A stretch of 64,000 nucleotides of DNA from assembly GCA_021286765.1 (NCBI GenBank), contig JAJTBS010000001.1:310001-374000 (forward strand), read 5' to 3'. Below, piece by piece: positions 33,663 to 42,546 of the stretch. How positions within the stretch are numbered: position 1 is the first letter of the stretch; each line of letters starts with the position of its first letter. The notes under the pieces are model-generated. The model ran no database searches and was not told where the DNA came from. It was given only the letters and a program-made list of their open reading frames with translations. The DNA comes from Holophagaceae bacterium. Its GTDB lineage: Bacteria > Acidobacteriota > Holophagae > Holophagales > Holophagaceae. Made by a program: the position numbers and the translations under genes.

Positions 33663-34820
33663 TCACAGCCAGGGGAAGATGCGATGCAGCCCCTCGCGGA
33701 ATCCCGACTCCCCGGTCAGGAGGCTGAGGATCAGGTGGCCATCGCCGGGCAGATCGAAGAAGGAACCGGGATGGACCAGCACCGAGGCCTCCTCCAGCAC
33801 CCGCAGGGCGCAGGCCTCATCCGCATCCACGGCGGGCCTGCGCAGCAGGACCGACCAGCCGCCCTCTACGGGCAGCCGCGACAGGTGTGGCTGCCCGGCC
33901 AGCGCCGCATCAAGGGTGGCGAGGTTGGCCCGCAGGCGCTCCTGGACCTGGGGCCGGATGGCGTGGGCCAGTTGGAGCAGCCGCGGGGCAGCGGCCTGCA
34001 CCGGAGCGGAGACGGAGAGGTACTGGTCGGCCAGGAAGGCCAGGGCCTCCAGACCGGTGGCTGCTCCGGGGCCGCGCGTGGCGATCCAGCCGAGCTTGAG
34101 CTGAGGCAGGGCCGCCACCTTGCTGAGGCCCGAGAGGAGGAACACGGGGCAGGGTGGTTCCGGATCCAGGAGGGCCGTGGCCAGGCGGTTCTCGCCAGGC
34201 TCGAGGACGTAGTCTGCGAAGACTTCATCGACGAGCAGGGAGAGTTGGTGGCGGGCGCAGAAGGCGGTCAAGGCCGTCCACTCCGTCTTCGTCAGGAAGT
34301 GGCCGGTGGGGTTGTTGGGGTTCACCACCACCACGGCCCGCGTCCGCGTCGACATGGCGGCCTCCAGAGCCCCCAGGTCCAGATGCCACCGATCATGGAA
34401 GTAGGAGGGCACCGGCCTCGCCTTCAGGCCCTCCAGCCGCGCCAGCCACTCGAAGAGAGGGTAGCTGGGGCTGGGCACGAGCACCTCGTCCCCGGGGTCG
34501 CCCAGCAGTTTGAAGAGCAGGCCATAGCCCTCGCTGGTGGAGGCGGTGAGCAGCAGATCCTCGGCCCGCAGCCCGTGGCCGTGGTGGAAGGCGATGGCCT
34601 CCCGGGCCGCCCTGGCTCCCTGCGGATCGGGGTCGTAGGCCAGCACTGCGGGCTGGGAGAGGGCCTGGCGGATCTCCGCCTCGGGATGGTCGAACCCGCA
34701 GCGCGTGGGGTTGGAGACCGTGAGATCGAGGACCTCCCGGCCCTGGGCTCTGAGATGGGTCAGGGCGGCGGTGAGGGCGTTTGGCTCAAAGCCCTGCGGC
34801 AGGCGGGAGGAGAGGTGCAT
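33663..34820 (-). CDS. Class I/II pyridoxal-phosphate aminotransferase
   Basis: 385 aa, type I fold PLP enzyme. The PLP-binding Lys is in FLLSGLSKVAALPQLKLGW (near residue 232); NPNNPTGHFL supplies the conserved Asn-Pro region and the C-terminal part contains the substrate-Arg segment. It is 25 nt upstream of the DUF4178 gene on the same strand, so it may lead that operon. Its substrate is undetermined; both aspartate/alanine-type and specialised roles remain possible. Confidence 0.9.
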   Translation of the reverse strand: MHLSSRLPQGFEPNALTAALTHLRAQGREVLDLTVSNPTRCGFDHPEAEIRQALSQPAVLAYDPDPQGARAAREAIAFHHGHGLRAEDLLLTASTSEGYGLLFKLLGDPGDEVLVPSPSYPLFEWLARLEGLKARPVPSYFHDRWHLDLGALEAAMSTRTRAVVVVNPNNPTGHFLTKTEWTALTAFCARHQLSLLVDEVFADYVLEPGENRLATALLDPEPPCPVFLLSGLSKVAALPQLKLGWIATRGPGAATGLEALAFLADQYLSVSAPVQAAAPRLLQLAHAIRPQVQERLRANLATLDAALAGQPHLSRLPVEGGWSVLLRRPAVDADEACALRVLEEASVLVHPGSFFDLPGDGHLILSLLTGESGFREGLHRIFPWL

Positions 34821-34896
34821 GGATCCAGGGTAGACGAGATCTCCGGCCCTCTCTGTGGATTGGCGCGATAATCACCGGAAGGCTCGGGAGGCTCCC

Positions 34897-35574
34897 ATGG
34901 CGAGGACGCTCAAGGTTGCGGTGGTGCTGGCGGGGTGCGGCCACCTGGATGGCGCCGAAGCGCGGGAGGCGGTGCTCACGCTGCTGGCCCTGGACCAGCA
35001 TGGGGCCACCTTCCAGTGCATCGCGCCCAACGCCGACCAGCACCATGTCATCAACCACGTCACCGGCCAGCCCGTGCCCGGCGCCGTGCGCAACATCCTG
35101 GAGGAGGCCAGCCGCATCGCCCGCGTGGGCCAGTGTCTGGACCTGGCTCTGGCCCGCGTCGAGGACTACGACGCGCTGCTGATGCCCGGGGGCTACGGCG
35201 TGGCCAAGAACCTCTGCTCCTTCGCCTTCAAGGGCGCGGATGGCGAGGTCCGGGGCGACGTGGCGGCCTTCCTGCGCGGCTTCATTGCGGCGAAAAAGCC
35301 TGTGGGCGCCATCTGCATCTCCCCGGCCCTGGTGGCCCTGGCCCTGTCCGGCCAGAGCGCGGCGCGGCTCACCCTGGGGGGCGACCCCGGCTGCGCCGAC
35401 GCTGTGCGGCGCCTGGGGCACCTGCACCAGGACACGCCCAGCGCCCGCGAGATCGTGGTCGACGAGGCGAACAATCTGGTCACCACGCCTGCCTACATGT
35501 TCGACGATGCCCGGCTGAGCGACGTGTTCGTCGGAATCGAGCGATGCGTGGCGGAAGTCCTGAAGCGGGCCTAG
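34897..35574 (+). CDS. elbB: Glyoxalase-like isoprenoid biosynthesis protein ElbB
   Basis: 225 aa of the DJ-1/PfpI superfamily, ElbB branch. GGGAGG precedes the ATG. The family N terminus VAVVLAGCGHLDGAEAREAV, the LLMPGGYGVAKNL turn and the nucleophilic-elbow Cys in PVGAICISPALVA are present. Relatives show glyoxalase activity and were linked to isoprenoid or lycopene accumulation. The stop codon shares the palindrome CTAG with the stop of the convergent next gene. Confidence 0.93.
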   Translation: MARTLKVAVVLAGCGHLDGAEAREAVLTLLALDQHGATFQCIAPNADQHHVINHVTGQPVPGAVRNILEEASRIARVGQCLDLALARVEDYDALLMPGGYGVAKNLCSFAFKGADGEVRGDVAAFLRGFIAAKKPVGAICISPALVALALSGQSAARLTLGGDPGCADAVRRLGHLHQDTPSAREIVVDEANNLVTTPAYMFDDARLSDVFVGIERCVAEVLKRA

Positions 35575-36272
35575 CCTTCCTCATTCCGGCGCGGGTGCAC
35601 CATGCGTCGCAGCGCCGGGGACTGAATGCGGCTGGCGGCGAGGATGCGGGCCTCGTCGTCCAGGGCTCTGATCCAGGGCGCGGCGTGGCCCAGGACCAGG
35701 CCCGAGTCTGGCAGGGGGAGGCTGCGATCCAGCGCCTGCAGCACCTGCTCTGCCACGGGCCCGGCCTCGCGCCAGCGTGAGAGGGCCAGGGCTTCGGCCT
35801 GGGCCGGGCGAAGGGGCGGCTGGATGAGGGCGACCAGCGCGTCCAGTCCCAGTTTCGGATGGTGGAGGAAGGCCGCCAGGACTCCGGGCGCGGGGCTCTT
35901 CCACACCAAGGGCCAGAGCGGTCTTGGTGCGTGGATGGCGAGGCTGCGCCGCTCGCCTGTGGTCATGAGCGGCCACAGCTGCTGCAACTTCTCGGTGGCC
36001 TGCTGCACGGCCTGGGGGTGGGCTGCAGCGTCCGTCGACACCGCGGCCAGAGCCCGCCAGGGCAGGCGTCCAAGCAGCCGGGCGCGAAGGTGCGCGGGAG
36101 CCTTCGGGTGCTGGGCGACCCAGCGCAGCAGCAGGGGACGCTTCTTCAGCTCGGGCAGCTCCGCCGCGGATTCCAGCCAGCCCCGGGGGGGATCCGCATG
36201 CCGCAGGAGCCGCAGGAACCGGGGCCAGGGCACCTCGGGGGGCAGGCCCCATGGAACGGGGGATGGTTTCAC
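35571..36272 (-). CDS. Hypothetical helical protein
   Basis: 233 aa, rich in Leu, Ala, Pro and Arg, without signal or membrane segment. It looks like a chain of short helices of HEAT type (for example LLLRWVAQHPKAPAHLRARLL and GVLAAFLHHPKLGLDALVAL). The GTG at 36272 gives the longest frame, but the purine run GGGGGA abuts it directly, so the start is uncertain. The stop overlaps that of elbB by 4 nt in convergent orientation. I do not recognise a family. Confidence 0.6.
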   Translation of the reverse strand: MKPSPVPWGLPPEVPWPRFLRLLRHADPPRGWLESAAELPELKKRPLLLRWVAQHPKAPAHLRARLLGRLPWRALAAVSTDAAAHPQAVQQATEKLQQLWPLMTTGERRSLAIHAPRPLWPLVWKSPAPGVLAAFLHHPKLGLDALVALIQPPLRPAQAEALALSRWREAGPVAEQVLQALDRSLPLPDSGLVLGHAAPWIRALDDEARILAASRIQSPALRRMVHPRRNEEG

Positions 36273-36324
36273 TCCCCCAGCCTACCGCCAACAGGCTGCG
36301 GCCCAATTGCGCCACACTGTCCGG

Positions 36325-36960
36325 ATGGGCATCGAATTCACCATCCTGGGCCGGGGCCGTGCCGGGCGCGCGCTGGCGGAGGCCTGGGGCCCGCGGGTGG
36401 CGCTCCGGGAGCATTCGGCCCGCCCGGAAGGCCTCGTGGTGCTGGCGGTGCCGGACCGGGCTGTGCCCGAGCTGGCGGCGCAGTTTCCGGGTCGCTGCGC
36501 GCATCTGGCGGGGAGCCTCCATCTGGAGGGTGTCCCCTGCGCTCATCCCCTGACGAGCTTCGATGGCCGGGCCCGCGACTGGACAGGCACGCCCCTGGCG
36601 GTCACCGGATCCTTGCCGGATGAATTGGCCCGCGCCTTTGGCGACCTGGGATTCGCGGCCTTCGATCTGCGGGCGGAGCTGAAGCCGCTCTACCATGCTG
36701 CGGCCGTACTCACCTCGGGGCATGCGGCCACGCTGTGGCTGGGGGCCGAGGCCCTGCTCCGCGGCCAGGGCCTGGCGCTGCCGGGTCGCGGCCTGCTGCC
36801 CCTGGCCGAAGCCACCCTGCGCAACGTGGAAGCCGCTGGCGCCGCGGGCCGCACCGGGCCCTTCGTCCGCGGGGACGAGGCCACCATCGCCCGCGATGCC
36901 GAAGCCCTGCCGGCGCCCTGGCGCGAGATCTTCCTGAAGCTCGGCCGCGGCCTCGACTGA
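36325..36960 (+). CDS. Rossmann-fold protein with DUF2520 domain
   Basis: 211 aa. The N terminus FTILGRGRAGRALAEAWG is an NAD(P)-binding glycine-rich loop as in F420-dependent/6-phosphogluconate-type dehydrogenases. The C-terminal half (KPLYHAAAVLTSGHAATLW) matches the DUF2520 helical domain. Such proteins are annotated as putative oxidoreductases; no substrate is established. It is followed 21 nt later by a DMT exporter gene on the same strand. Confidence 0.8.
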   Translation: MGIEFTILGRGRAGRALAEAWGPRVALREHSARPEGLVVLAVPDRAVPELAAQFPGRCAHLAGSLHLEGVPCAHPLTSFDGRARDWTGTPLAVTGSLPDELARAFGDLGFAAFDLRAELKPLYHAAAVLTSGHAATLWLGAEALLRGQGLALPGRGLLPLAEATLRNVEAAGAAGRTGPFVRGDEATIARDAEALPAPWREIFLKLGRGLD

Positions 36961-36981
36961 TCGTTCATTCCCCGGAGCGCC

Positions 36982-37830
36982 ATGTCCCAGCTGTTCGCCG
37001 TCTCGGTCCTGTGGGCCCTGTCCTTCGGCCTCACGGCCCAGGTGAGCAGCCTGGGCGCTCCCTTCGTGACCGCGATCCGGACCCTGGTCGCGGCGCTGGT
37101 GTTCCTGCCCTTCCTGAACCTGAAGGGAATGGCCCCGAGGCGCGTGGCCGTCTTCGCCGCCATCGGCGCGCTGCAGTTCGGGCTCATGTACCTGCTCTAC
37201 ATTGCCTCCTTCCACTGGCTGCAGGCGTCGGAGGTGGCCCTCTTCACCATCTTCACGCCCCTCTTTGTGACGCTGGTGGGCGACCTGCTGGAAGGGCGGA
37301 GCACGGGCAAGGTCTGGCTCGCGGTGGCGGTGGCGGTGCTGGGAACGGGCATCTGCGTGGGCTCGGGGCTGGGGCGGCCGGGGCTGCTCTGGGGCTTTCT
37401 CCTCATGCAGGGGGCGAACCTCTGCTTTGCCCTGGGCCAGGTGCTCTATCGCCGCGAGGCCCCGGCGACGGGCAAGCGGGATGGCGAGCTCATGGGGCTC
37501 CTCTACCTGGGCGCCGCGGCGGTGGCCGCGGCCCTGGCCGCGCCCTGGATTCAGTGGCACCAGCTCGCCAAGCTGAGCCTGCGGCAGGGGGTGGTGCTGG
37601 TCTACCTGGGGGCGGTGGCCTCGGGGTTGGGGTTTTTCCTCTTCAACGCGGGCGCCCGACGGGTGGAGATCGGGATCCTCGCCATCTTCAACAACGTGAA
37701 GATCCCCCTGGCGATCCTGGCGGCGGGGCTCGTGTTCCGCGAGGCCATCGACTGGCCCAGGCTCCTCCTGGGCGGGGTGGTCCTCGCCTTCTCCCTCGCG
37801 CTCCATGGTTCCTCAGGAGGACGCCCATGA
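36982..37830 (+). CDS. EamA/DMT-family transporter
   Basis: 282 aa with ten hydrophobic helices in two halves, the drug/metabolite transporter layout. FTIFTPLFVTLVGDLLEGR and the repeat-end GLVFREAIDWPRLLLGGVVL are typical EamA sequences. It overlaps the miaE start by 4 nt (ATGA). Probably a small-molecule exporter; substrate unknown. Confidence 0.88.
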   Translation: MSQLFAVSVLWALSFGLTAQVSSLGAPFVTAIRTLVAALVFLPFLNLKGMAPRRVAVFAAIGALQFGLMYLLYIASFHWLQASEVALFTIFTPLFVTLVGDLLEGRSTGKVWLAVAVAVLGTGICVGSGLGRPGLLWGFLLMQGANLCFALGQVLYRREAPATGKRDGELMGLLYLGAAAVAAALAAPWIQWHQLAKLSLRQGVVLVYLGAVASGLGFFLFNAGARRVEIGILAIFNNVKIPLAILAAGLVFREAIDWPRLLLGGVVLAFSLALHGSSGGRP

Positions 37831-38420
37831 CGGAATTCCGGCCGCCCATGGCCCTTCGCGCCAGCACGCCCACCGCCTGGGCCGAGGCGGCCACCGCCGA
37901 TCCGGCGGCCCTGCTCTCGGATCATGCCCACTGTGAGAAGAAGGCCGCGCTGAATGCCCTCAGCCTGAGCCAGTCCTTCGCGGACGCACCGCGGGCTTCG
38001 GTCCTCCTGGCGCGGCTCGCCGAGGAAGAGCTCAACCACTACCGGCGCGTGCTGGAGGCCCTGCAGGGATTCGGCTGGGCGTTGCGACCGGACCTGGGCA
38101 ATCCCTACGCCCAGGCCCTGCACAAGCTGGCCTCCAAAGGGCTGCTGGACCGCCTGCTCATTGCCGCGCTCATCGAGGCCCGCAGCTGCGAGCGCCTGTG
38201 GCTGCTGGAGCAGGCCGGTTCAACCCAGGCCGAGCTGGGCTCTGCGGGCTGGCTGGCTTTCCTGCTGGAGCTGGAGCGCTGCGAGGCGGGTCATGCGGTG
38301 GCCTACCGGAGCCTGGCCGAGGAACGTTTCGGCGCCCAGGCCGAGGCCCGCCTGGAATGGTGGCTCGACCGGGAATCCGAAGTGATCCAGACCCTGCCGT
38401 GGCGGTCTGCGGTCCACTAG
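37827..38420 (+). CDS. miaE: MiaE-like tRNA-(ms2io6A37) hydroxylase
   Basis: 197 aa. MiaE is a ferritin-like di-iron monooxygenase that hydroxylates the isopentenyl group of ms2i6A37 in tRNA with O2. Ligand motifs are DHAHCEKKAA, LAEEELNHYRRV and LIEARSCERLW, with a further Glu-x2-His in LELERCEAGHA. The ATG at 37827 overlaps the exporter stop and has AGGAGG 6 nt upstream. The enzyme needs oxygen, which matches the oxygen-handling hemerythrins elsewhere in the window. Confidence 0.88.
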   Translation: MTEFRPPMALRASTPTAWAEAATADPAALLSDHAHCEKKAALNALSLSQSFADAPRASVLLARLAEEELNHYRRVLEALQGFGWALRPDLGNPYAQALHKLASKGLLDRLLIAALIEARSCERLWLLEQAGSTQAELGSAGWLAFLLELERCEAGHAVAYRSLAEERFGAQAEARLEWWLDRESEVIQTLPWRSAVH

Positions 38421-38479
38421 GTCCCTTAACCAGGAGTAGGTTGTTTCGTGGCATTCTGAGGCGTCTTCCGAGGCAGCCT

Positions 38480-39181
38480 ATGTCCACCGTTCCAGACCAT
38501 GGTCTCAAAGAGATGGTGCCGGTCTTCGGGCCCGAGGCCCTGGGCATCGGCACCCACGGCAGCTTCCATGCGGCCCTGGAGCGGCTCAGCGGCGAGGGCG
38601 ACCTCAAGGCCCGGCTCCTGCTCTCGGCCCTGTCTCACTTCGCGGCCAAGGGCTACGACGGCGTCCAGGTCAAGGAGGTCGCCGAGGAGGCAGGCGTCTC
38701 CAAGCCGACGCTCTACTATCACTTCGGCAGCAAGGAGGGGCTCTTCCGCCAGCTCTGCCTGGTGTCGCTGGCCAGCATGGCCGTGCGCATCCAGGCCATG
38801 GTGGAACCCTACCTGGCCGCTCCGATCCAGGGCGGACCAGCCCTCGAAACCGCCTGCCTCGACCTCTGCCGCGCCTACCTCGGCATGCTGCTGGAGAGCC
38901 AGGAGTTCACGGGCTTCATCCTGCGCTCCATTGCCGTGCCCTCGCCGGATTCCAGCTTCCGGGACCTGATGCCCCTGGTGGAGAAGGGCCTGAGCCCCCT
39001 GGGCCTGTTCATGCACCACGCCTTCGGCACCGGCCTGGAACAGGCCCGCAAGGAGGTGCTGCTCTTCACGTCGCTGGTGGGCTCGCTCATCGAGGAGAAG
39101 CTGCGCGACCCCCAGTACCAGATCACCGACGAGGAGATCCGGTGGGTGTCCCAGCGCTGGCTGCACGGCGTCCTGGGCTGA
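38480..39181 (+). CDS. TetR-family transcriptional regulator
   Basis: 233 aa. The DNA-binding domain begins later than usual (about residue 45) after a 40-residue N-terminal extension. The helix-turn-helix is VKEVAEEAGVSKPTLYYHFG with SKEGLF following. The C-terminal ligand/dimer domain (about 95-230) is helical. The M61 peptidase gene follows 8 nt later and may be regulated or merely cotranscribed. The effector is unknown. Confidence 0.92.
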   Translation: MSTVPDHGLKEMVPVFGPEALGIGTHGSFHAALERLSGEGDLKARLLLSALSHFAAKGYDGVQVKEVAEEAGVSKPTLYYHFGSKEGLFRQLCLVSLASMAVRIQAMVEPYLAAPIQGGPALETACLDLCRAYLGMLLESQEFTGFILRSIAVPSPDSSFRDLMPLVEKGLSPLGLFMHHAFGTGLEQARKEVLLFTSLVGSLIEEKLRDPQYQITDEEIRWVSQRWLHGVLG

Positions 39182-39189
39182 GGCGGCCC

Positions 39190-40989
39190 ATGTCCAAGCC
39201 TGCCCCCATCCGGGCCACCCTGCGTCCGCTGGACCTGGCCCAGCACCTGTTCGAAGTGGAGCTGGTCTTCCCGGCGGAGGCCCTGGCCACGGGCCGGGTT
39301 GCGGCCCTTCCGAGCTGGACGCCGGGCTCGTACCTCGTGCGGGACTACGCCCGGTTCGTGGACCGGGTCCGCTGCGTGGAGGGTCCACAGGAACGCCCTC
39401 TGGAGAAACTCGACAAGCAGCGCTGGGCACTTCCGGCCTCCGCGAGTGACCTCACGGTCCGCTACCGCGTCTATGGCAACGACCTGACCGTCCGCACCAA
39501 CCATGTGGACGCCACCCACGCCCAGATCATCCCCGCCGCGACCTTCCTCTACCTGGAAGGTCAGCTCGACCGGCCGGTCACCGTGTGCTTCGAGGGCTTC
39601 CCTCCCGCCTGGAAGGTGGCCTCGCCCCTACCCCTCAAGCAGGGCGCCTACCAGGCCCGGGACTACGACACGCTGGTGGACTCCCCCTTCGAACTGGGCG
39701 TGTTCCGGACGCGCAGCTTCAAGACGGGTGGAACCGCGTTCCAGCTGGCCTTCACGGGCGACCACAACGGGGATGAGGCCCGCATCACCGAGGCCACCCG
39801 CCAGATCGTCGAGGCGGCGGGCGCGATCTTCGGCGGCTTCCCCTTCCAGCGCTACCTGTTCCTCTTCACCTTCGCGCCGGGCCTGCGGGGCGGCCTCGAG
39901 CACCGGGACTGCACCAGCCTCATCTCCGACAGCCACGCCTTCGACCGCCAGGAGGGCTACCACGCCCTCCACCAGCTGGTGGCCCACGAGTTCTTCCACG
40001 CATGGAACGTCAAGCGCCTGCACGATCCCGTCCTGGGCCCCTTCGACTACGGCCGCGAGAACCCCACGAAGATGCTCTGGTTCCACGAAGGGCTCACCTC
40101 CTACATGGAGCATGTGATCGTCCTGCGGGCCGGCGTGGTGCCCTGGAGCCACACCGCGAAGGAGCTGGCCCGCTGCTGGAGCGAGCAGGCCCAGCGCCCG
40201 GGGCGCCTGGAACAGAGCCTGGAGGAATCCAGCTGGGACACCTGGATCCGCCTCTACAAGCCCCACGAATTCAGCCCCAACAGCACCGTCAGCTACTACG
40301 ACAAGGGCGAGCTGGTGGGCTGGCTCATGGATGCCGCCTTGCGCGAGGGCAGCCGCGGCAAGGCGGGGCTGGCTGAACTCTTTTCCCTGCTTTGGACGCG
40401 GCACGGCGAGCGGGGACTCCGTGATGCAGACGTGCGTACCGCCTTCCGGGAACTGGCGGGACGCGAACCCGGACCCTTCTGGGAGGCCTACATCTCCGGG
40501 CGCGCCGAACTGGATGCCGGCCTCCTGCAACGGGCCTTCGGGCTGACGCTGGAAGCGCAGGCCCCCTGGCAGGCGCTCTCCCAGGAGGAGCAGCGGGACC
40601 CGGTCTCCCTGAAGCGGGCCAAGTCCTGGACCGGATTGGTGCTGGCCACCCATGGACCTGTGGTGCAGAACGTGATCCCCGGCAGCCCCGCCGCGGCGGC
40701 CGGCCTCAGCTTCGGCATGGAGATCCTGGCCGTGGACGGCTGGCGCACGAAGACGACGGCGGAGGTCCAGCGGGGACTGGCCAAGCCCGGACCCGGCGGG
40801 CAAGCTCGAATCCTTGCGGCCGATCGCAGCCGGGTGTTCGAGGTCGACGTGCCGGTCCTCGAGAACCCCGAGCGCAGCTACCGGCTGGTCCCGGATCCTG
40901 CCGCCAGCGCGGTCCAGCGATCGGCCTACGAGGCCTCGTACGGCCAGGCCTGGCCTGCACCCCACGGAACCCGCGGGAAGCGCCGTTGA
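39190..40989 (+). CDS. M61-family (glycyl aminopeptidase-like) metalloprotease with PDZ domain
   Basis: 599 aa. The catalytic zinc motif HEFFHAWN is at 266-273 and the third ligand Glu lies in WFHEGLTSYMEH. N-terminal beta-rich domain (1-190), peptidase core (195-470), and a C-terminal PDZ domain (about 500-580) with VIPGSPAAAAGLSFGMEI. No signal peptide is visible, so it is probably cytoplasmic, as for several M61 members. The stop overlaps the TTG start of the glycosyltransferase by 4 nt. Confidence 0.91.
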   Translation: MSKPAPIRATLRPLDLAQHLFEVELVFPAEALATGRVAALPSWTPGSYLVRDYARFVDRVRCVEGPQERPLEKLDKQRWALPASASDLTVRYRVYGNDLTVRTNHVDATHAQIIPAATFLYLEGQLDRPVTVCFEGFPPAWKVASPLPLKQGAYQARDYDTLVDSPFELGVFRTRSFKTGGTAFQLAFTGDHNGDEARITEATRQIVEAAGAIFGGFPFQRYLFLFTFAPGLRGGLEHRDCTSLISDSHAFDRQEGYHALHQLVAHEFFHAWNVKRLHDPVLGPFDYGRENPTKMLWFHEGLTSYMEHVIVLRAGVVPWSHTAKELARCWSEQAQRPGRLEQSLEESSWDTWIRLYKPHEFSPNSTVSYYDKGELVGWLMDAALREGSRGKAGLAELFSLLWTRHGERGLRDADVRTAFRELAGREPGPFWEAYISGRAELDAGLLQRAFGLTLEAQAPWQALSQEEQRDPVSLKRAKSWTGLVLATHGPVVQNVIPGSPAAAAGLSFGMEILAVDGWRTKTTAEVQRGLAKPGPGGQARILAADRSRVFEVDVPVLENPERSYRLVPDPAASAVQRSAYEASYGQAWPAPHGTRGKRR

Positions 40990-41657
40990 GGATCGCAGCC
41001 ATCATCGCGGCCCACGACGAGGCCGATCACATTGCACCTGTGCTGGAAGGGCTGAAGCCTTTCCACCTCCACCGCATTCTGGTCGTGGACGATGGCTCTT
41101 CGGATGGCACTGGGGCGGTGGCCGCCGCGGCCGGCGCCGAGGTGCTGCGCCTGGAGCCCGGCGTGGGCGGCGGCAAGGGCCAGGCCATGCGGGCCGGCAT
41201 CGCGCGCCTCCGGCCTGACACCTTCGACTTCTACCTGTTCCTGGATGCGGATGGTCAGCACGACCCGGCCGACCTCCGGCAATTCCTGGAGCACCTTGCC
41301 GCCCATCCCGATGCGGACTTCCTCATCGGCTCACGCTTCCTGGATCGGGCCAAGATTCCCGCCAAACGCTGGCGGACCAACGCCCTGGGCACCTGGACGC
41401 TGGGCCGCATTGCCGGCGTGACCTGGGAGGACAGCCAGAGCGGGTTCCGCCTGATCCGCAAGAAGGTGCTGGACCGCCTCCGGCTCCGCGCCTCTGGCTT
41501 CGCCATCGAGATGGAGATCGCCATGAAGGCCGCGGACTGGAAGCTGCGCTGGGTGCACATCCCCATCCAGGCCATCTACCGGCCCGGCCCGCACCGGAGC
41601 CACTTCCGCGGTGTGATGGACACCTGGCTCATCGCGTGGGAGTCGCTGAAATGTTGA
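40986..41657 (+). CDS. Family 2 glycosyltransferase
   Basis: 223 aa, GT-A fold. The TTG start at 40986 overlaps the upstream stop (TTGA) and has GGGAAG before it; no ATG lies near the expected N terminus. Nucleotide-sugar motifs are IIAAHDEADHIAPVLEGL, VVDDGSSDGT and FLFLDADGQHDP (DxD), with a later EDSQSGFRLIRK acceptor segment. It resembles DPM1/polyprenyl-phosphate transferases but lacks membrane helices. Sugar and acceptor are unknown. Confidence 0.88.
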   Translation: MRIAAIIAAHDEADHIAPVLEGLKPFHLHRILVVDDGSSDGTGAVAAAAGAEVLRLEPGVGGGKGQAMRAGIARLRPDTFDFYLFLDADGQHDPADLRQFLEHLAAHPDADFLIGSRFLDRAKIPAKRWRTNALGTWTLGRIAGVTWEDSQSGFRLIRKKVLDRLRLRASGFAIEMEIAMKAADWKLRWVHIPIQAIYRPGPHRSHFRGVMDTWLIAWESLKC

Positions 41658-41706
41658 GCTGGCTTCAATCCAGCCTGGCCTGGCTGATCGCGCGGGGGGG
41701 CTTGTC

Positions 41707-42546
41707 GTGCTGAGTGGGGCCAAGCTCAATCCCCTCGACTGGGACCTCGGCAACGTGCCGCCGGGCGTGGCCTGGGGCGGGGTGGATGAGGCCGGGCGGG
41801 GCGCCTGGGCAGGTCCCGTGGTGGCGGCTTGCGCGGTGCTGGACCCGGAGTCGGTGCACAAGTGGGGTCATGTGCTGCGCAGCGTCCGCGACAGCAAGAA
41901 GCTGAAGCCCGAGCGGCGGGAGGTGCTTGCGGCCGAGCTGAAGGCCCTGCTGCCGGCCTACGGGATCGCGGAGGTGGATCCCATGGCCATCGACCGGGAG
42001 AACATCCTCGAGGCCACCATGATGGCCATGCGGCAGGCGGTGGCGGAGCTCGCACTGCGGCCCCGGATGCTGTTCATCGACGGGGACAAGGGGCCCAGGA
42101 CCGGTCTGCCCGAGCGCCTGGTGGTGGACGGCGATGCCCTCAGCTGCGCCATCGGCGCCGCCAGCATCCTCGCCAAGGCCCATCGCGACGCCTTGATGGT
42201 CCGGATGGAGGCCACGCATCCGGGCTACGGCTTCGACCGGCACAAGGGCTATGGCACCGCGCTCCACCAGGAGCGGCTCCGGGACCTGGGGGCGAGCTCC
42301 ATCCATCGCATCAGCTACGCGCCCGTCGCCAGCCTGCAGCACGTGGACGAAGACCTGCGCGAATCCCTTCGCCAGAGCCTGGCCCGCTGCGCCTCCGTGG
42401 ACGAGCTGCGGCATTGGGTCGAGTCGGAACTCCGGCCTGCGTACGGGCGGTTGAAGCTGGTGTGGGTGGAGACCCTGCGGCGGCGCTATGCAGATCGTCT
42501 GGCGCTGCTGGCCGGCGGGGAGAATCCCACCGGAGTGGACGCTTGA
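41707..42546 (+). CDS. rnhB: Ribonuclease HII
   Basis: 279 aa. It removes ribonucleotides and RNA from RNA:DNA hybrids. The GTG start has a G-rich site upstream. Catalytic D27-E28 in GVDEAGRGAWAGP, the Asp in MLFIDGDKGP and the GYGFDRHKGYGT motif are all present. It carries a longer C-terminal tail than E. coli RNase HII (198 aa), about 70 extra residues including SVDELRHWVESELRP. The Nudix gene starts on its stop codon (TTGA overlap). Confidence 0.94.
   Translation: MLSGAKLNPLDWDLGNVPPGVAWGGVDEAGRGAWAGPVVAACAVLDPESVHKWGHVLRSVRDSKKLKPERREVLAAELKALLPAYGIAEVDPMAIDRENILEATMMAMRQAVAELALRPRMLFIDGDKGPRTGLPERLVVDGDALSCAIGAASILAKAHRDALMVRMEATHPGYGFDRHKGYGTALHQERLRDLGASSIHRISYAPVASLQHVDEDLRESLRQSLARCASVDELRHWVESELRPAYGRLKLVWVETLRRRYADRLALLAGGENPTGVDA

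Noticed and set aside
41651-41713. Twenty-codon ATG mini-ORF between the glycosyltransferase and rnhB
   Set aside because: It overlaps both neighbours and has no ribosome site or recognisable motif. It could be a remnant or a coupling device, but chance is sufficient.
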